Below, one piece after another: positions 15,918-24,796 of a stretch of 33,553 nt of DNA; positions within the stretch are counted from its first letter, which is position 1, and the number at the start of each line of letters is the position of its first letter. A program made the translations under genes and the position numbers. This stretch comes from Hydrogenophilaceae bacterium (GTDB lineage Bacteria > Pseudomonadota > Gammaproteobacteria > Burkholderiales > Thiobacillaceae). The stretch covers positions 1 through 33,553 of the forward strand of contig JANJWO010000019.1 in the NCBI GenBank assembly GCA_024709485.1, read 5' to 3'. The notes beneath the pieces were generated by a model that was not told the origin of the DNA, ran no database searches, and saw only the letters and a program-made list of their open reading frames with translations.

Positions 15918-17438
15918 TTGCGCCTGCGTTTGATTGCATCATTTGCCGTTTCTGTCGGCCTGATGTCGCCGACGGCATACGGCGCGCAGGAACTGCAGCT
16001 GGCCTATGTCGATGGCACGCCCCCTTCCTTCATCTATTCCGAGAGCACCGACAACCTGTGGGACCGCGTACGCGCCGGCCTGGAACTCGCCGAACTCGAT
16101 TCGCCGCTGACCCAGGTCCACGTCGACTGGTACACCAAGCGTCCCGACTATGTCGCGCGCATGCTGGACCGCTCCCGGCGCTATCTTTTCCACATCGTCG
16201 AGGAAGTGCAAAAGCGCGGCATGCCGATGGAAATCGCGCTCCTGCCCATGGTGGAAAGCGCCTTCAACCCCCAGGCCTATTCGCGCTCGCATGCCGCCGG
16301 CATCTGGCAGTTCATCCCTTCCACCGGCAAGAACTACGGCCTCAAGCAGAATCTCTGGTATGACGCCCGCCGCGACGTGGCCGCGGCCACCCAGGCCGCA
16401 CTCGACTACCTGCAGAAGCTGCACGCCGATTTCAACTCCTGGGAACTGGCCCTGGCGGCCTACAATTGCGGCGAAGGCTGCGTGGCGCGCGCCATCCAGA
16501 AAAACGCCGCGCGCGGCAAGCCCACCGATTACCTGAGCCTGGAACTGCCGCCTGAAACCCGCCATTACGTGCCCAAATTGATGGCGGTCAGGCAATTGGT
16601 GCTCAACCCCGAGAATTTCGGCGTCGAGCTGGCCGACATTCCCAACGAACCCTATTTCACCCAGGTCTCGCTCAATAGCGGGGCCATGGACGTGCGCTCC
16701 GCCGCCAAGCTGGCCGGACTCTCGGTCGACGAATTCCTGTCCCTCAACCCCGCCTTCCCGCGCAAGCTGATCAAGGCCGGCAGCCAGGTTTCCGTGCTGG
16801 TGCCCGTCGATCATGCCGAGGTCTTCCAGTCCAACCTCGACAAGGGAGAATGGGACCGCTGGGAGCCGGTCACCGCCAAAAAAGGCATGACCGTGGCTGA
16901 AATCGCGCAGCAGTTCGACACCACGCCCGAACGTCTCGCCGAGCACAACAAGCTGCACCTGCGCAACGGCCGCCTCATCAAGGACCAGGTCATCCTCGCG
17001 CCGCTCGACAAGGCGGAAGACAAGGTGCTGCCGGCAGCGACCTGGCAGGAAGCCGAGGCCGCCGTCACGGAGGAAACCGGCGGCACCCCGGCTGAATACT
17101 ACGTCGTGCGCAAGGGCGGCACCGTCGAGTACCTGGCCCGCAAACTGGGCGTCAAGGCCAGCGACATCAAGCACTGGAACAAGCTGAAATCCTCCAGACT
17201 GCACGCCGGCCAGCGCCTGGTGGTGAAGCCGGCCACGTCGGGCGCAGCTTCCGTCCAGCTTGCGTCCGGCGCCGGCAAAACCAACAACGGCGCCACCCGC
17301 TACACCGTCCGCCGCGGCGACACCCTTTACTCGATTGCCAGCCGCTTCAAGGTTTCGGTTTCGGAAATCAAGGCCTGGAACAAGCTGCACAGCAACAACG
17401 TACAGGCCGGCAGGCAGCTCACCATCAAACGAAGCTAG
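15918..17438 (+). CDS. mltD: Membrane-bound lytic murein transglycosylase D with LysM repeats
   Basis: A 506-aa periplasmic enzyme that cleaves peptidoglycan glycan strands. I chose TTG at 15918: a perfect GGAGGAG lies 6 nt upstream and the protein then starts with a compact signal peptide (MRLRLIASFAVSVGLM, cleavage near AYGA). The in-frame ATG at 15903 has no ribosome site. The SLT domain carries the catalytic Glu in MVESAFNPQAYS (about residue 113), followed by AGIWQFIPSTGKNYGL and LALAAYNCGEG. Three LysM-type modules follow near 317, 394 and 461, the first degenerate and the last two clear (RRGDTLYSIASRF in the third). The signal region lacks a lipobox Cys, so it may be soluble rather than lipid-anchored. 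gloB next door is conserved synteny. Confidence 0.93.
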   Translation: MRLRLIASFAVSVGLMSPTAYGAQELQLAYVDGTPPSFIYSESTDNLWDRVRAGLELAELDSPLTQVHVDWYTKRPDYVARMLDRSRRYLFHIVEEVQKRGMPMEIALLPMVESAFNPQAYSRSHAAGIWQFIPSTGKNYGLKQNLWYDARRDVAAATQAALDYLQKLHADFNSWELALAAYNCGEGCVARAIQKNAARGKPTDYLSLELPPETRHYVPKLMAVRQLVLNPENFGVELADIPNEPYFTQVSLNSGAMDVRSAAKLAGLSVDEFLSLNPAFPRKLIKAGSQVSVLVPVDHAEVFQSNLDKGEWDRWEPVTAKKGMTVAEIAQQFDTTPERLAEHNKLHLRNGRLIKDQVILAPLDKAEDKVLPAATWQEAEAAVTEETGGTPAEYYVVRKGGTVEYLARKLGVKASDIKHWNKLKSSRLHAGQRLVVKPATSGAASVQLASGAGKTNNGATRYTVRRGDTLYSIASRFKVSVSEIKAWNKLHSNNVQAGRQLTIKRS

Positions 17439-17448
17439 TCCCAGGATT

Positions 17449-17465
17449 CTGAATCTAGGATTCAG
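17449..17465. repeat. Short perfect inverted repeat between convergent mltD and ABC genes
   Basis: CTGAATC at 17449-17455 and GATTCAG at 17459-17465 are separated by TAG, giving a 7-bp hairpin 10 nt after the mltD stop. It has no T-run on either side, so it is a weak transcription terminator at best. Confidence 0.35.
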
Positions 17466-17547
17466 GGGTAGTGCGACCGGAGGCCAGGCATTTCTCAAAG
17501 CGCCAGGCACCTTCCCTCACTCCTAGCCCCTAACTCCTCCCTATCAC

Positions 17548-19329
17548 CTACAGCACCGACGCCAGCAGGCTCTGCGTATACGGATGCTGCGGCCGCGCCA
17601 GGATGTCGTGCACGGCGCCGGTCTCGACGATCCTGCCCGCCTTCATCACCGCGACGCGCTGCGCGAGATAGCCGACCGCCGCAAGATTGTGAGTGATGAA
17701 CAGCAGGGCCAGCCCTTCCTCGCGCTGCAAATCGGCGAGCAGGTTGAGTATCTGCGCCTGCACCGAAACATCCAGGGCCGAGGTCGGCTCGTCGCAGATC
17801 AGGAGCTTGGGCCGGACCGCCAGCGCGCGCGCAATGGCGATGAGCTGGCGCTGGCCTCCGGAAAACTCGTGCGGATAACGGTTGAGCGCATCCGGCGCCA
17901 GCCCGACCTTTTCCAGCAAGGCGGCAATCGTCTGCCCGCGTCCGGCCTCGCCGCCCACTCCCAGCGCCGCCATGCCTTCCTGCAGGATGTCGCCCACGCG
18001 CATGCGCGGATTGAGCGAACTGTAGGGATCCTGGAACACGATCTGCGCCAGGCGCCGGTAAGGCTTGAAACGCCGCTCGGAAAGGCCGGTGACGATTTTC
18101 CCGTCGAGCTCGACCTCGCCGCCGCTGGCCGGCGTCAAGCCCAGGATGGCCTTGGCCGCGGTGGTCTTGCCGCAGCCGGATTCGCCCACCAGCGCCAGCG
18201 TTTCGCCCCTGTTCAGCTCGAAGCTGATGCCGTCGACGGCATGAATGCGCCGCTTGCCGAACAACTGCCCGGTGCGCTGGGTGAAGCTCACCCTCAGGTC
18301 GCGCACGGCCAGCACCGTCTCGCTGCCCGCGCCGGCCATTCGCAGCGCCTGCGCAGCTTCGCCCGCGCGCACGATTTCCGGGTGCGCCGCAAGATGACAG
18401 CGGACGGCATGCCCCTCGCCAAGCCGGGTCCATTCCGGGGCCGTGCCGGCGCAGGGCGCAAAGGCGTGCGGACAGCGCTCGGTGAAGCGGCAGCCGGCAA
18501 AGGCCTGATCCAGCGCGGGCACGCGGCCGGGGATGGCGGCCAGCCGCTCGCCTGCGCGCTGCAGGCTCGGCACCGCCTGCATCAGTTTGCGCGTGTAGGG
18601 GTGGAATGCCTGTTCGAGGCCGCCAGTCCGCCCAGCCGGAAGGCTTTCCACCAGTTGCCCGGCATACATGATGCCGACGCGGTCCGCCATGTGCCGCGCC
18701 ACGCCGAGATCGTGCGTGATCAGCAGCAAGCCCATGCCGCGCTCGCGCGCCAGGCGCTTGATGAGTTGCAGAATCTGCGCCTGCAGGGTGACGTCGAGCG
18801 CCGTGGTAGGCTCGTCCGCGATCAGCAGCCGGGGCTGGCCGGCCAGCGCCTGGGCGATCATGACGCGCTGCTTCTGGCCGCCCGACAATTCGAACGGATA
18901 GCTGTGCATGCGCGCGGCCGGTTCGGGGATGCCCACTTCCTCCAGCAGCCCGCGCACCGCCCGGGCCTGTTCATCGCGCGGCATGCCGGGCGGCAGCGCC
19001 TCGGCGATCTGCTCGCCGATGCTCATGACCGGATTGAGCGAGGTTTGCGGCTCCTGGAAAATCATCGCGATGCCGCGCCCGCGCAGGCCCCGCATTTGCG
19101 ATTCCGGCAACTCGCCCAGCGCCTTGCCGTCGAAGCTCACCGCGCCGGCCACGATGCGCCCGCCAGGCGGCAGCAGGCGCATGATCGCAAGCGCCGTCAT
19201 GGATTTTCCGGAGCCGGACTCCCCCAGCAGGGCAAAAGTCTCGCCCGCCTCGATGGCAAAGCTCACGCCATCCACCGGCGCCACATGGCCAATGCGCACG
19301 CCGAGGTTTTCCACGTTGAGCAGGCTCAT
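17548..19329 (-). CDS. Oligopeptide-type ABC transporter, double ATPase (YejF-like)
   Basis: A 593-aa fusion of two nucleotide-binding domains powering peptide uptake. Domain 1 has Walker A GESGSGKS (36-43), signature LSGGQ (148-152) and Walker [13 protein letters not shown]. Domain 2 has Walker [10 protein letters not shown] (382-390), signature FSGGQ (489-493) and [12 protein letters not shown]. Domain 1 is followed by the oligopeptide-ABC extension with Cys280, Cys286, Cys293 and Cys311 (C-x5-C-x6-C-x17-C), the arrangement that binds a [4Fe-4S] cluster in DppD. It is the last gene of a four-gene run; its ATG overlaps the permease stop as ATGA. The substrate is probably peptides or peptide-like compounds; YejABEF is the nearest E. 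coli analogue. Confidence 0.95.
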   Translation of the reverse strand: MSLLNVENLGVRIGHVAPVDGVSFAIEAGETFALLGESGSGKSMTALAIMRLLPPGGRIVAGAVSFDGKALGELPESQMRGLRGRGIAMIFQEPQTSLNPVMSIGEQIAEALPPGMPRDEQARAVRGLLEEVGIPEPAARMHSYPFELSGGQKQRVMIAQALAGQPRLLIADEPTTALDVTLQAQILQLIKRLARERGMGLLLITHDLGVARHMADRVGIMYAGQLVESLPAGRTGGLEQAFHPYTRKLMQAVPSLQRAGERLAAIPGRVPALDQAFAGCRFTERCPHAFAPCAGTAPEWTRLGEGHAVRCHLAAHPEIVRAGEAAQALRMAGAGSETVLAVRDLRVSFTQRTGQLFGKRRIHAVDGISFELNRGETLALVGESGCGKTTAAKAILGLTPASGGEVELDGKIVTGLSERRFKPYRRLAQIVFQDPYSSLNPRMRVGDILQEGMAALGVGGEAGRGQTIAALLEKVGLAPDALNRYPHEFSGGQRQLIAIARALAVRPKLLICDEPTSALDVSVQAQILNLLADLQREEGLALLFITHNLAAVGYLAQRVAVMKAGRIVETGAVHDILARPQHPYTQSLLASVL

Positions 19330-20765
19330 GCCTTGCCTCCCTGGCTCGAGGCCCGCGGGTCGGCCGGATGTTTGACCCCGCTGCGCGGGTCAAATGCGTC
19401 CTGTACCACGTCCGCGAACAGATTGGCCGCCAGCACCAGCGCGAACATGAAGCCGAACGCCGCCAGCAGCGGCCACCACACCACCGGCTCGCGCGCGAGT
19501 TCCAGGCGCGCGGCGTTGATCATGTTGCCCCAGCTGTTCATCACCGGATCGACGCCGACGCCGACGTAGGACAGGATGGCCTCGGCCAGCACCAGGCCGG
19601 AGAAATCCATCACCACGGTGATCAGGATGAGATGCTGCACGTTGGGCAGGATATGGCGCAGGAGGATGCGCGGGCCGCCGACGCCGAAGGCGCGCGCCGC
19701 CGTCACGTAGTCCAACTCGCGCAGCTTGAGGGTTTCCGCGCGCAGCAGGCGCGCCAGGCCGGTCCAGCCGGTGAGGCCGATGATGACGCACAGCGCCAGC
19801 AGACGCGCGTCGGCGCGCTCGGCGACGGAAGAGAAGCTGCGCTCGTTCTGTTCGATGAACACCTGCACGATCAGCACGGCGGCGGCCACCAGCAGCACCC
19901 ACGGGATCGAGTTGAGCGTGGTGTACAGATACTGGATGACATCGTCCACCCAGCCGCGGAAATAGCCGGCCAGCAGGCCGAGGCCGATCGCCACGGGCAA
20001 GGTCACCAGGGTCGTCAAGGTGCCGATCACGAGGCCGGTGCGCACGCTCTTCAAGGATTGATAGAGCACGTCCTGGCCGACCTTGTCGGTGCCCAGCACA
20101 TGGTAGCCGCTTGCCAGCCCGGCCATGGCGCCGGCCATCAGAAGAAACAGAAAAGCCGTCACGAGCAGGCTGCGCCAGGCGAGATCCTTTTCCTGCGGCT
20201 GCCGGAGCCGGCGCAGCGATGCGAAAAAGCCGCAGCGCCAGAATCTGGCCAGCGCGAGCGCCAGCAGCGCGGTGAACAGGATGCAGACAGCCAAGCCCAG
20301 CGCGGCGCCGGCGGCCGCGCGCGCGATCACGTCGCCGCGCCAGTCCCGCTGCGGGTCCTGGAGATGCGCGCCGCCGAACTGCAGGCGCGGCGCTGCGCGC
20401 ACGGTGCCGCCGCCGGCTTGTTCGAGGTTTTCCTTCGACTGCGAATGCGTCGCCAAGGGGGCCGAGTAGGTGCGCTCGGAGCGCGCGGCGAGCGGCGACA
20501 GCGCCGCGTCCAGCGCGCTTTTCACTTCCACGCCAAACTGGCCGTTGTCCAGCCTTTCCCGGTAATGCAGGCTGTCGGCCAGGCCGACGAGGATGAAAAC
20601 GCCCAGCACGGCGGCGGACGACATGCCCATCGGCCGCGCCAGCACGTTGTGCCAGGATTCGCGCAGCACGGGCGTCCGCGCGATATACCAGGCAAAGCCG
20701 GCCGTGGCCAGCACCAGCAGCCAGACCAGCGCATCCGTCCACAGCATCACCGGCTGCAGGCTCAT
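19326..20765 (-). CDS. Oligopeptide ABC transporter permease (YejE-like), enlarged N-terminus
   Basis: A 479-aa inner-membrane permease, well above the roughly 300-340 aa of typical OppC/YejE proteins. The canonical part begins around [12 protein letters not shown] (222-233) and contains the EAA-type coupling loop [20 protein letters not shown] that contacts the ATPase. The first 200 residues are extra: helices at about 9-29 and 47-66, a polar stretch of about 80 residues (67-148) likely in the periplasm, then two more helices at about 150-176 and 200-219. ATG at 20765 overlaps the upstream permease stop as ATGA, and its own stop overlaps the ATPase start likewise. The frame is open further upstream, but only this start fits the coupling. 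Confidence 0.92.
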   Translation of the reverse strand: MSLQPVMLWTDALVWLLVLATAGFAWYIARTPVLRESWHNVLARPMGMSSAAVLGVFILVGLADSLHYRERLDNGQFGVEVKSALDAALSPLAARSERTYSAPLATHSQSKENLEQAGGGTVRAAPRLQFGGAHLQDPQRDWRGDVIARAAAGAALGLAVCILFTALLALALARFWRCGFFASLRRLRQPQEKDLAWRSLLVTAFLFLLMAGAMAGLASGYHVLGTDKVGQDVLYQSLKSVRTGLVIGTLTTLVTLPVAIGLGLLAGYFRGWVDDVIQYLYTTLNSIPWVLLVAAAVLIVQVFIEQNERSFSSVAERADARLLALCVIIGLTGWTGLARLLRAETLKLRELDYVTAARAFGVGGPRILLRHILPNVQHLILITVVMDFSGLVLAEAILSYVGVGVDPVMNSWGNMINAARLELAREPVVWWPLLAAFGFMFALVLAANLFADVVQDAFDPRSGVKHPADPRASSQGGKA

Positions 20766-21739
20766 GACAGCTTCACCCGCGGGTCGACCAGGGTGTAGGA
20801 CAGGTCGGTCAGCAGCAGGCCGAGGATGTAGAGCGCCGAGCCGAGAAACACCATGGACTGCACGATGGCGAAATCCTGCGCGCGAATGGCGTCGATGGTG
20901 TAGCTGCCCAGGCCCGGAATGCCGAAAAACGACTCCGTCACCAGGCTGCCGGTAAACAGCAGCGGCAGCACCACCACGGCGCCGGTCAGGATGGGGATCA
21001 TGCCGTTCTTCAGAACATGGCGAAACAGCACGCGCAGTTCGGACAAGCCCTTGGCGCGCGCGGTGCGCACATAGTCCTTGCCGATCTCCTCGATGAAGAT
21101 GGTGCGATACCAGCGCGCCCCGCTGCCCAGGCCGGCGGCGACCGACACCAGCACCGGCAGCAGGATGAACTTGATGGCGTCGATGCCGCCGCCGAAGCCG
21201 GAGATCGGCAGCCACTGCCACAGCCTGGCGATGACATACTGGCCGGCGATGATGAAGAACAGGCTGGAAATCGACATCAGCGCGATGAAGCCGGTGACGC
21301 CGACGTATTCCAGGCGCGTGCCGCGGTAGAAAATCACCAGCAGCGCGGCGGTGACGTTGACCATGAGGCCGATGACGAACACCGGCAGCGCGATCGCCAG
21401 CGACGGCCACATGCGCGTCCTGATGTCGCGCGCGATGTCGCGGCCGTCGTCGGCCTTGCCGAAATCGAAGCTGAACAGCTTCAGCGAGCGATCCATGAAC
21501 AGGGTGTCGGTCACGGCCTTGAGCCCGCTCTGCTCGGGGTTGACGAACAGCGGCTTGTCATAGCCGTGCTCCGCCTTCCATTGCGCGATCGCCGCGGGCG
21601 TGACGTGCTTCACGCCGAGGTGGATGCGCGCCATGTTGTCCGGCGTGTTGACGACGAAGAACAGGAAGAAGGTGATGAGGTTCACCCCGATCAGGATCGG
21701 CACGGCGTAGAGCAGCCGGCGCAGCACGTAGCGGATCAT
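20762..21739 (-). CDS. Oligopeptide ABC transporter permease (YejB/OppB-like)
   Basis: A 325-aa inner-membrane permease with the OppB/DppB architecture: an N-terminal helix (MIRYVLRRLLYAVPILIGVNLITFF), a periplasmic segment to about residue 112, then five helices. The EAA-type loop reads YVRTARAKGLSELRVLFRHV, and the characteristic LVTESFFGIPGLG follows it. Translation is coupled on both sides: its ATG overlaps the binding-protein stop and its stop overlaps the YejE-like start, each by 4 bp. Together with that permease it forms the membrane channel of the importer. Confidence 0.95.
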   Translation of the reverse strand: MIRYVLRRLLYAVPILIGVNLITFFLFFVVNTPDNMARIHLGVKHVTPAAIAQWKAEHGYDKPLFVNPEQSGLKAVTDTLFMDRSLKLFSFDFGKADDGRDIARDIRTRMWPSLAIALPVFVIGLMVNVTAALLVIFYRGTRLEYVGVTGFIALMSISSLFFIIAGQYVIARLWQWLPISGFGGGIDAIKFILLPVLVSVAAGLGSGARWYRTIFIEEIGKDYVRTARAKGLSELRVLFRHVLKNGMIPILTGAVVVLPLLFTGSLVTESFFGIPGLGSYTIDAIRAQDFAIVQSMVFLGSALYILGLLLTDLSYTLVDPRVKLS

Positions 21740-23865
21740 GCGCGCCTTTCCTCATGGCGCCGGTACTGCCGCCAGGCCGGCCACACCACGGCGACCAGCA
21801 GCAGCGCGCCGGCCGCGAACGGCCACAGCACCGGCCGGTTCCACTCGGCGCGGCTCTTCTGCCGCAATCCGGCATCGATGCGCCGGTACTTGAGGGTGTT
21901 GTTGGCCATGAGATTGGGCTTGAGGTTGCCGACCCAGGCATGCTGCAGGCTGAAGCCCTTGGGAAAGAAGCCGAACAGCCAGGGCGCATCCTCGCGCAGC
22001 AGCGCCGTCATGCGGTCGATCACGGCCTGCCGTTCCGGGCCGTTGGCCATGTTCTTCATCTGCGCGAACAGCCGGTCGAATTCCGGATTGCCGTAGTTGG
22101 ATGCATTCTCGCCGCCCCGGCCGGCCTTGGCGTTCGGCCCGTAGAGCAGGAACATGAAATTCTCCGGATCGGGGTAATCCGCGTTCCAGCCCCATTCGTA
22201 TATCTGCGCGTTGCCAGCGAGCATCTTGTCCTGAAAGCGGTTGTAGTCGGTGGCGCGGATCACCAGCTGGATGTCGAGCTTCCTGAACTGCTTGATCAGC
22301 CAGTCGAGCCGCGACTTGGCGTCGGGACCGGTGGCGGCGGTATCGAAATACAGCACCAGCGGCTCGCCGGTCCTGGCATTGCGCCCATTGGGATAGCCCG
22401 CCTCGGCGAGCAGTTTTTTCGCCTGCGCGAGGCTGCGGCGCTTGCCCGGCGCTTCATAGACGACCGGATTGAAATCGTCCCGATAGCCGAAGATGCCCGG
22501 CGGCAAGGGCCCCTGCGCGGCGATGCCGCGGCCGTTGAGGAAGATCGAAATGAACTCCTCGTAATCCACCGCGATGGAAATGGCCTGTCTGAGCTTGCGC
22601 GCCGCATCGCCGCCGGGCTGGCCCAAGAGCGGGTCCTTCATGTTGAAGCCCATGTAGCGGTTGGAGGTGGTGACCGCCGTCACCAGCCGGATGCCTTTCG
22701 CCTTCATGTCCGGGGTGAGGTCGGCCTCGCCTTCGGGCGAAAACTGCACGGCCTGGTCGAAGTTGTCCGAGCTGATGCCGGAAGCGTCGTAATAGCCCTG
22801 CAAAAACTTGCTCCATTGCGGAATATCCTCTTTTTCCAGGGTGAAGACGGCGCGCTCGATCAGCGGCAGTGGCTTGCCGGCATCGGCAAGCAGCCCCTTT
22901 TCCGCGTCGTCCGCCTCGCCTGCGGCGGGATAGGCCTCGCCGTGGAAATTGGGGTTGCGCGCCAGCACCATGCGGCGGTTGGGATCGTTCTCGCTCAGCA
23001 TGAAGGGGCCGCTGCCCACCGGAAACCAGTCCAGATTGAGGTTGCGCTCGTCCATGCCGGGCTGGGCGTAGAAGCGCTCGGCCTCCCAGGGAATGGGGGC
23101 GAAAAAGGGCATCGCCAGCCAGTAGATGAACTGCGGATAATGCGTCTTCAGCGTGATGCGGAAACTGTATTTGCCGGTCGCCTGCGCGCCGGGAAAATCA
23201 TAGCGGCGCAGATCGAGCCAGGCCTCCTTGGGCAGCGATCCGGCGTCCTTCAACAGCCGCCTGTTCAGCTCGCCCAGGCCTTCGATGTATTCGCTCATCA
23301 GGCCGAATATGGGGGAATTGAGCCGCGGGCTCGCCAGGCGCTTGATTTCGTACACGTAGTCCTCGGCGACCAGTTCGCGGCTGCCGCTGTGCGCGAAATC
23401 CTTCAGCGTGTCGATGCCTTCGAAATCGCGCGCCGACAGCCCGAGGTAGCGCGGCCGTCCGTCCGGCAGCACGGCAAACGCCGGATGCGGCTGATAGCGC
23501 ATGCCGGGCTTGATGGTGATGTCATAGGACGTGCGGGCGATGGCCGCAGGCGGGCTGCCGGCCGGCAATTCGCGGCCGTTGGCGTCCCAGTAGCGCACCA
23601 CCGGCATGGCGACGGTGGTCAGCGGTTCCAGAGTGTAGGGGCGCTTGAGGAAATGATATTGCAGCGGCGGCTCATAAATCTGCCCGGTCAGCTCGGCCTC
23701 GTTGCTGCTGTAGGAACGCGCCGGGTCGAGATGCTTGGGGCGCTCCTCGAACACGGTGTAAAGCGTATTCGCGCCGGCCTCCTCGTGCGGATAGGGGTTG
23801 TTCCAGGCTTCGCCGCAGCCTGACAGCAATACCACCAGCAAAGGAAGGACAGTCCATAGGCGCAT
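21736..23865 (-). CDS. Peptide ABC transporter substrate-binding lipoprotein (SBP_bac_5)
   Basis: A 709-aa extracytoplasmic binding protein of the OppA/DppA/YejA class. It begins MRLWTVLPLLVVLLSGC, a textbook lipoprotein signal (lipobox LSGC, Cys17), which is why I use ATG 23865 rather than an earlier in-frame codon. The family body includes TVFEERPKHLDPARSYSSNE near the N-terminus, FPVGSGPFMLSEND in the middle and AGNAQIYEWGWNADYPDPEN later. Unusually, the C-terminus ends in a second hydrophobic helix (VLWPFAAGALLLVAVVW) followed by a basic tail RQYRRHEERRA, so the protein may be anchored at both ends. It is the first gene of the ABC run and is divergent from fabI. Confidence 0.93.
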   Translation of the reverse strand: MRLWTVLPLLVVLLSGCGEAWNNPYPHEEAGANTLYTVFEERPKHLDPARSYSSNEAELTGQIYEPPLQYHFLKRPYTLEPLTTVAMPVVRYWDANGRELPAGSPPAAIARTSYDITIKPGMRYQPHPAFAVLPDGRPRYLGLSARDFEGIDTLKDFAHSGSRELVAEDYVYEIKRLASPRLNSPIFGLMSEYIEGLGELNRRLLKDAGSLPKEAWLDLRRYDFPGAQATGKYSFRITLKTHYPQFIYWLAMPFFAPIPWEAERFYAQPGMDERNLNLDWFPVGSGPFMLSENDPNRRMVLARNPNFHGEAYPAAGEADDAEKGLLADAGKPLPLIERAVFTLEKEDIPQWSKFLQGYYDASGISSDNFDQAVQFSPEGEADLTPDMKAKGIRLVTAVTTSNRYMGFNMKDPLLGQPGGDAARKLRQAISIAVDYEEFISIFLNGRGIAAQGPLPPGIFGYRDDFNPVVYEAPGKRRSLAQAKKLLAEAGYPNGRNARTGEPLVLYFDTAATGPDAKSRLDWLIKQFRKLDIQLVIRATDYNRFQDKMLAGNAQIYEWGWNADYPDPENFMFLLYGPNAKAGRGGENASNYGNPEFDRLFAQMKNMANGPERQAVIDRMTALLREDAPWLFGFFPKGFSLQHAWVGNLKPNLMANNTLKYRRIDAGLRQKSRAEWNRPVLWPFAAGALLLVAVVWPAWRQYRRHEERRA

Positions 23866-23903
23866 GGGCGGATAGTGTACCAAGGCTGGCGGGCTTGTCA
23901 GCG

Positions 23904-23909
23904 TATAAT
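23904..23909 (+). promoter_or_regulatory. Possible -10 element of the fabI promoter
   Basis: A perfect TATAAT lies 32 nt upstream of the fabI ATG in the 76-bp divergent gap shared with the peptide ABC operon. The -35 position about 17 bp upstream (CAAGGC) is a poor match, so only the -10 supports this. A start near 23916 would leave a 26-nt leader containing the AAGGA ribosome site. Confidence 0.45.
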
Positions 23910-23941
23910 TCGCCTATCCCAAATTGCTACAAGGACAAGAC

Positions 23942-24724
23942 ATGGGTTTTCTCGCCGGCAAAAAAATCCTCATCACCGGACTGATCAGCAACCGCTCCAT
24001 CGCCTACGGCATCGCCAGCGCCTGCAGGCGCGAGGGCGCCGAGCTCGCCTTCACCTATCAGGGCGAGCGCGCCAGGGAGCGCGTGATCGAATTCGCCAAG
24101 GAATTCGGCTCCGACATCGCCCTGCCCTGCGATGTTTCCAGCGATGACGAGATCGCGGCGGTCTTCACTGAACTGGCCGGGAAATGGGATGGCCTCGACG
24201 GCCTGGTGCACTCCATCGCCTTCGCACCCAAGCAGGCGCTGACCGGCGATTATCTGGAAGCGGTGACACGGGAAAACTTCCGTATCGCTCACGACATCAG
24301 TTCCTACAGCTTCGCCGCCCTGGCCAAGGCCGCGTTGCCGATGATGGAAGGCAGGAACGCCGCCTTGCTGACGCTTTCCTACCTGGGCTCCATCCGCTCC
24401 GTGCCCAACTACAACGTCATGGGCCTGGCCAAGGCCAGCCTGGAATCGGGCGTCTATTACATGGCGCAAAGTCTTGGACCGCGCGGCATCCGCGTCAACG
24501 CGGTTTCCGCCGGCCCGATCCGGACGCTTGCCGCGAGCGGCATCGCCAATTTCAACGAGAAGCTGGATCTCGTCGCCAAGAACGCGCCGCTGCGCCGCAA
24601 CGTCACCATCGAGGAAGTCGGCAATGTCGCCGCCTTCCTGCTGTCGGACCTGGCTTCGGGCATCACCGGCGAGATCACCTACGTGGATGCCGGCTTCAAC
24701 ACCACGGCCGGCGCGGAAACCTGA
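23942..24724 (+). CDS. fabI: Enoyl-[acyl-carrier-protein] reductase (NADH)
   Basis: A 260-aa short-chain dehydrogenase/reductase that carries out the last reductive step of each fatty acid elongation cycle, in the cytoplasm. The FabI form of the dinucleotide site is seen at the N-terminus ([20 protein letters not shown]). The catalytic pair is Tyr157 and Lys164 in YNVMGLAK, with the extra FabI tyrosine Tyr147 in LSYLGS. The end AGFNTTA is also typical. AAGGA lies 7 nt before ATG 23942; an in-frame TTG 18 nt upstream would remove that site from the leader and is rejected. A shared bidirectional terminator separates it from convergent ppiD. Confidence 0.97.
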   Translation: MGFLAGKKILITGLISNRSIAYGIASACRREGAELAFTYQGERARERVIEFAKEFGSDIALPCDVSSDDEIAAVFTELAGKWDGLDGLVHSIAFAPKQALTGDYLEAVTRENFRIAHDISSYSFAALAKAALPMMEGRNAALLTLSYLGSIRSVPNYNVMGLAKASLESGVYYMAQSLGPRGIRVNAVSAGPIRTLAASGIANFNEKLDLVAKNAPLRRNVTIEEVGNVAAFLLSDLASGITGEITYVDAGFNTTAGAET

Positions 24725-24751
24725 GCCTGACCGCTCCCTCCGCGCTCCGAT

Positions 24752-24783
24752 AAAAAAAAACGCGCCCGTGGGCGCGTTTTTTT
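24752..24783. terminator. Bidirectional terminator between fabI and ppiD
   Basis: A run of nine A, the stem CGCGCCC (24761-24767) and GGGCGCG (24770-24776), then seven T. The A-tract and T-tract make it work in both directions, 27 nt after the fabI stop and 13 nt after the ppiD stop. Confidence 0.92.
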
Positions 24784-24796
24784 CGGCCGGGCCGGG

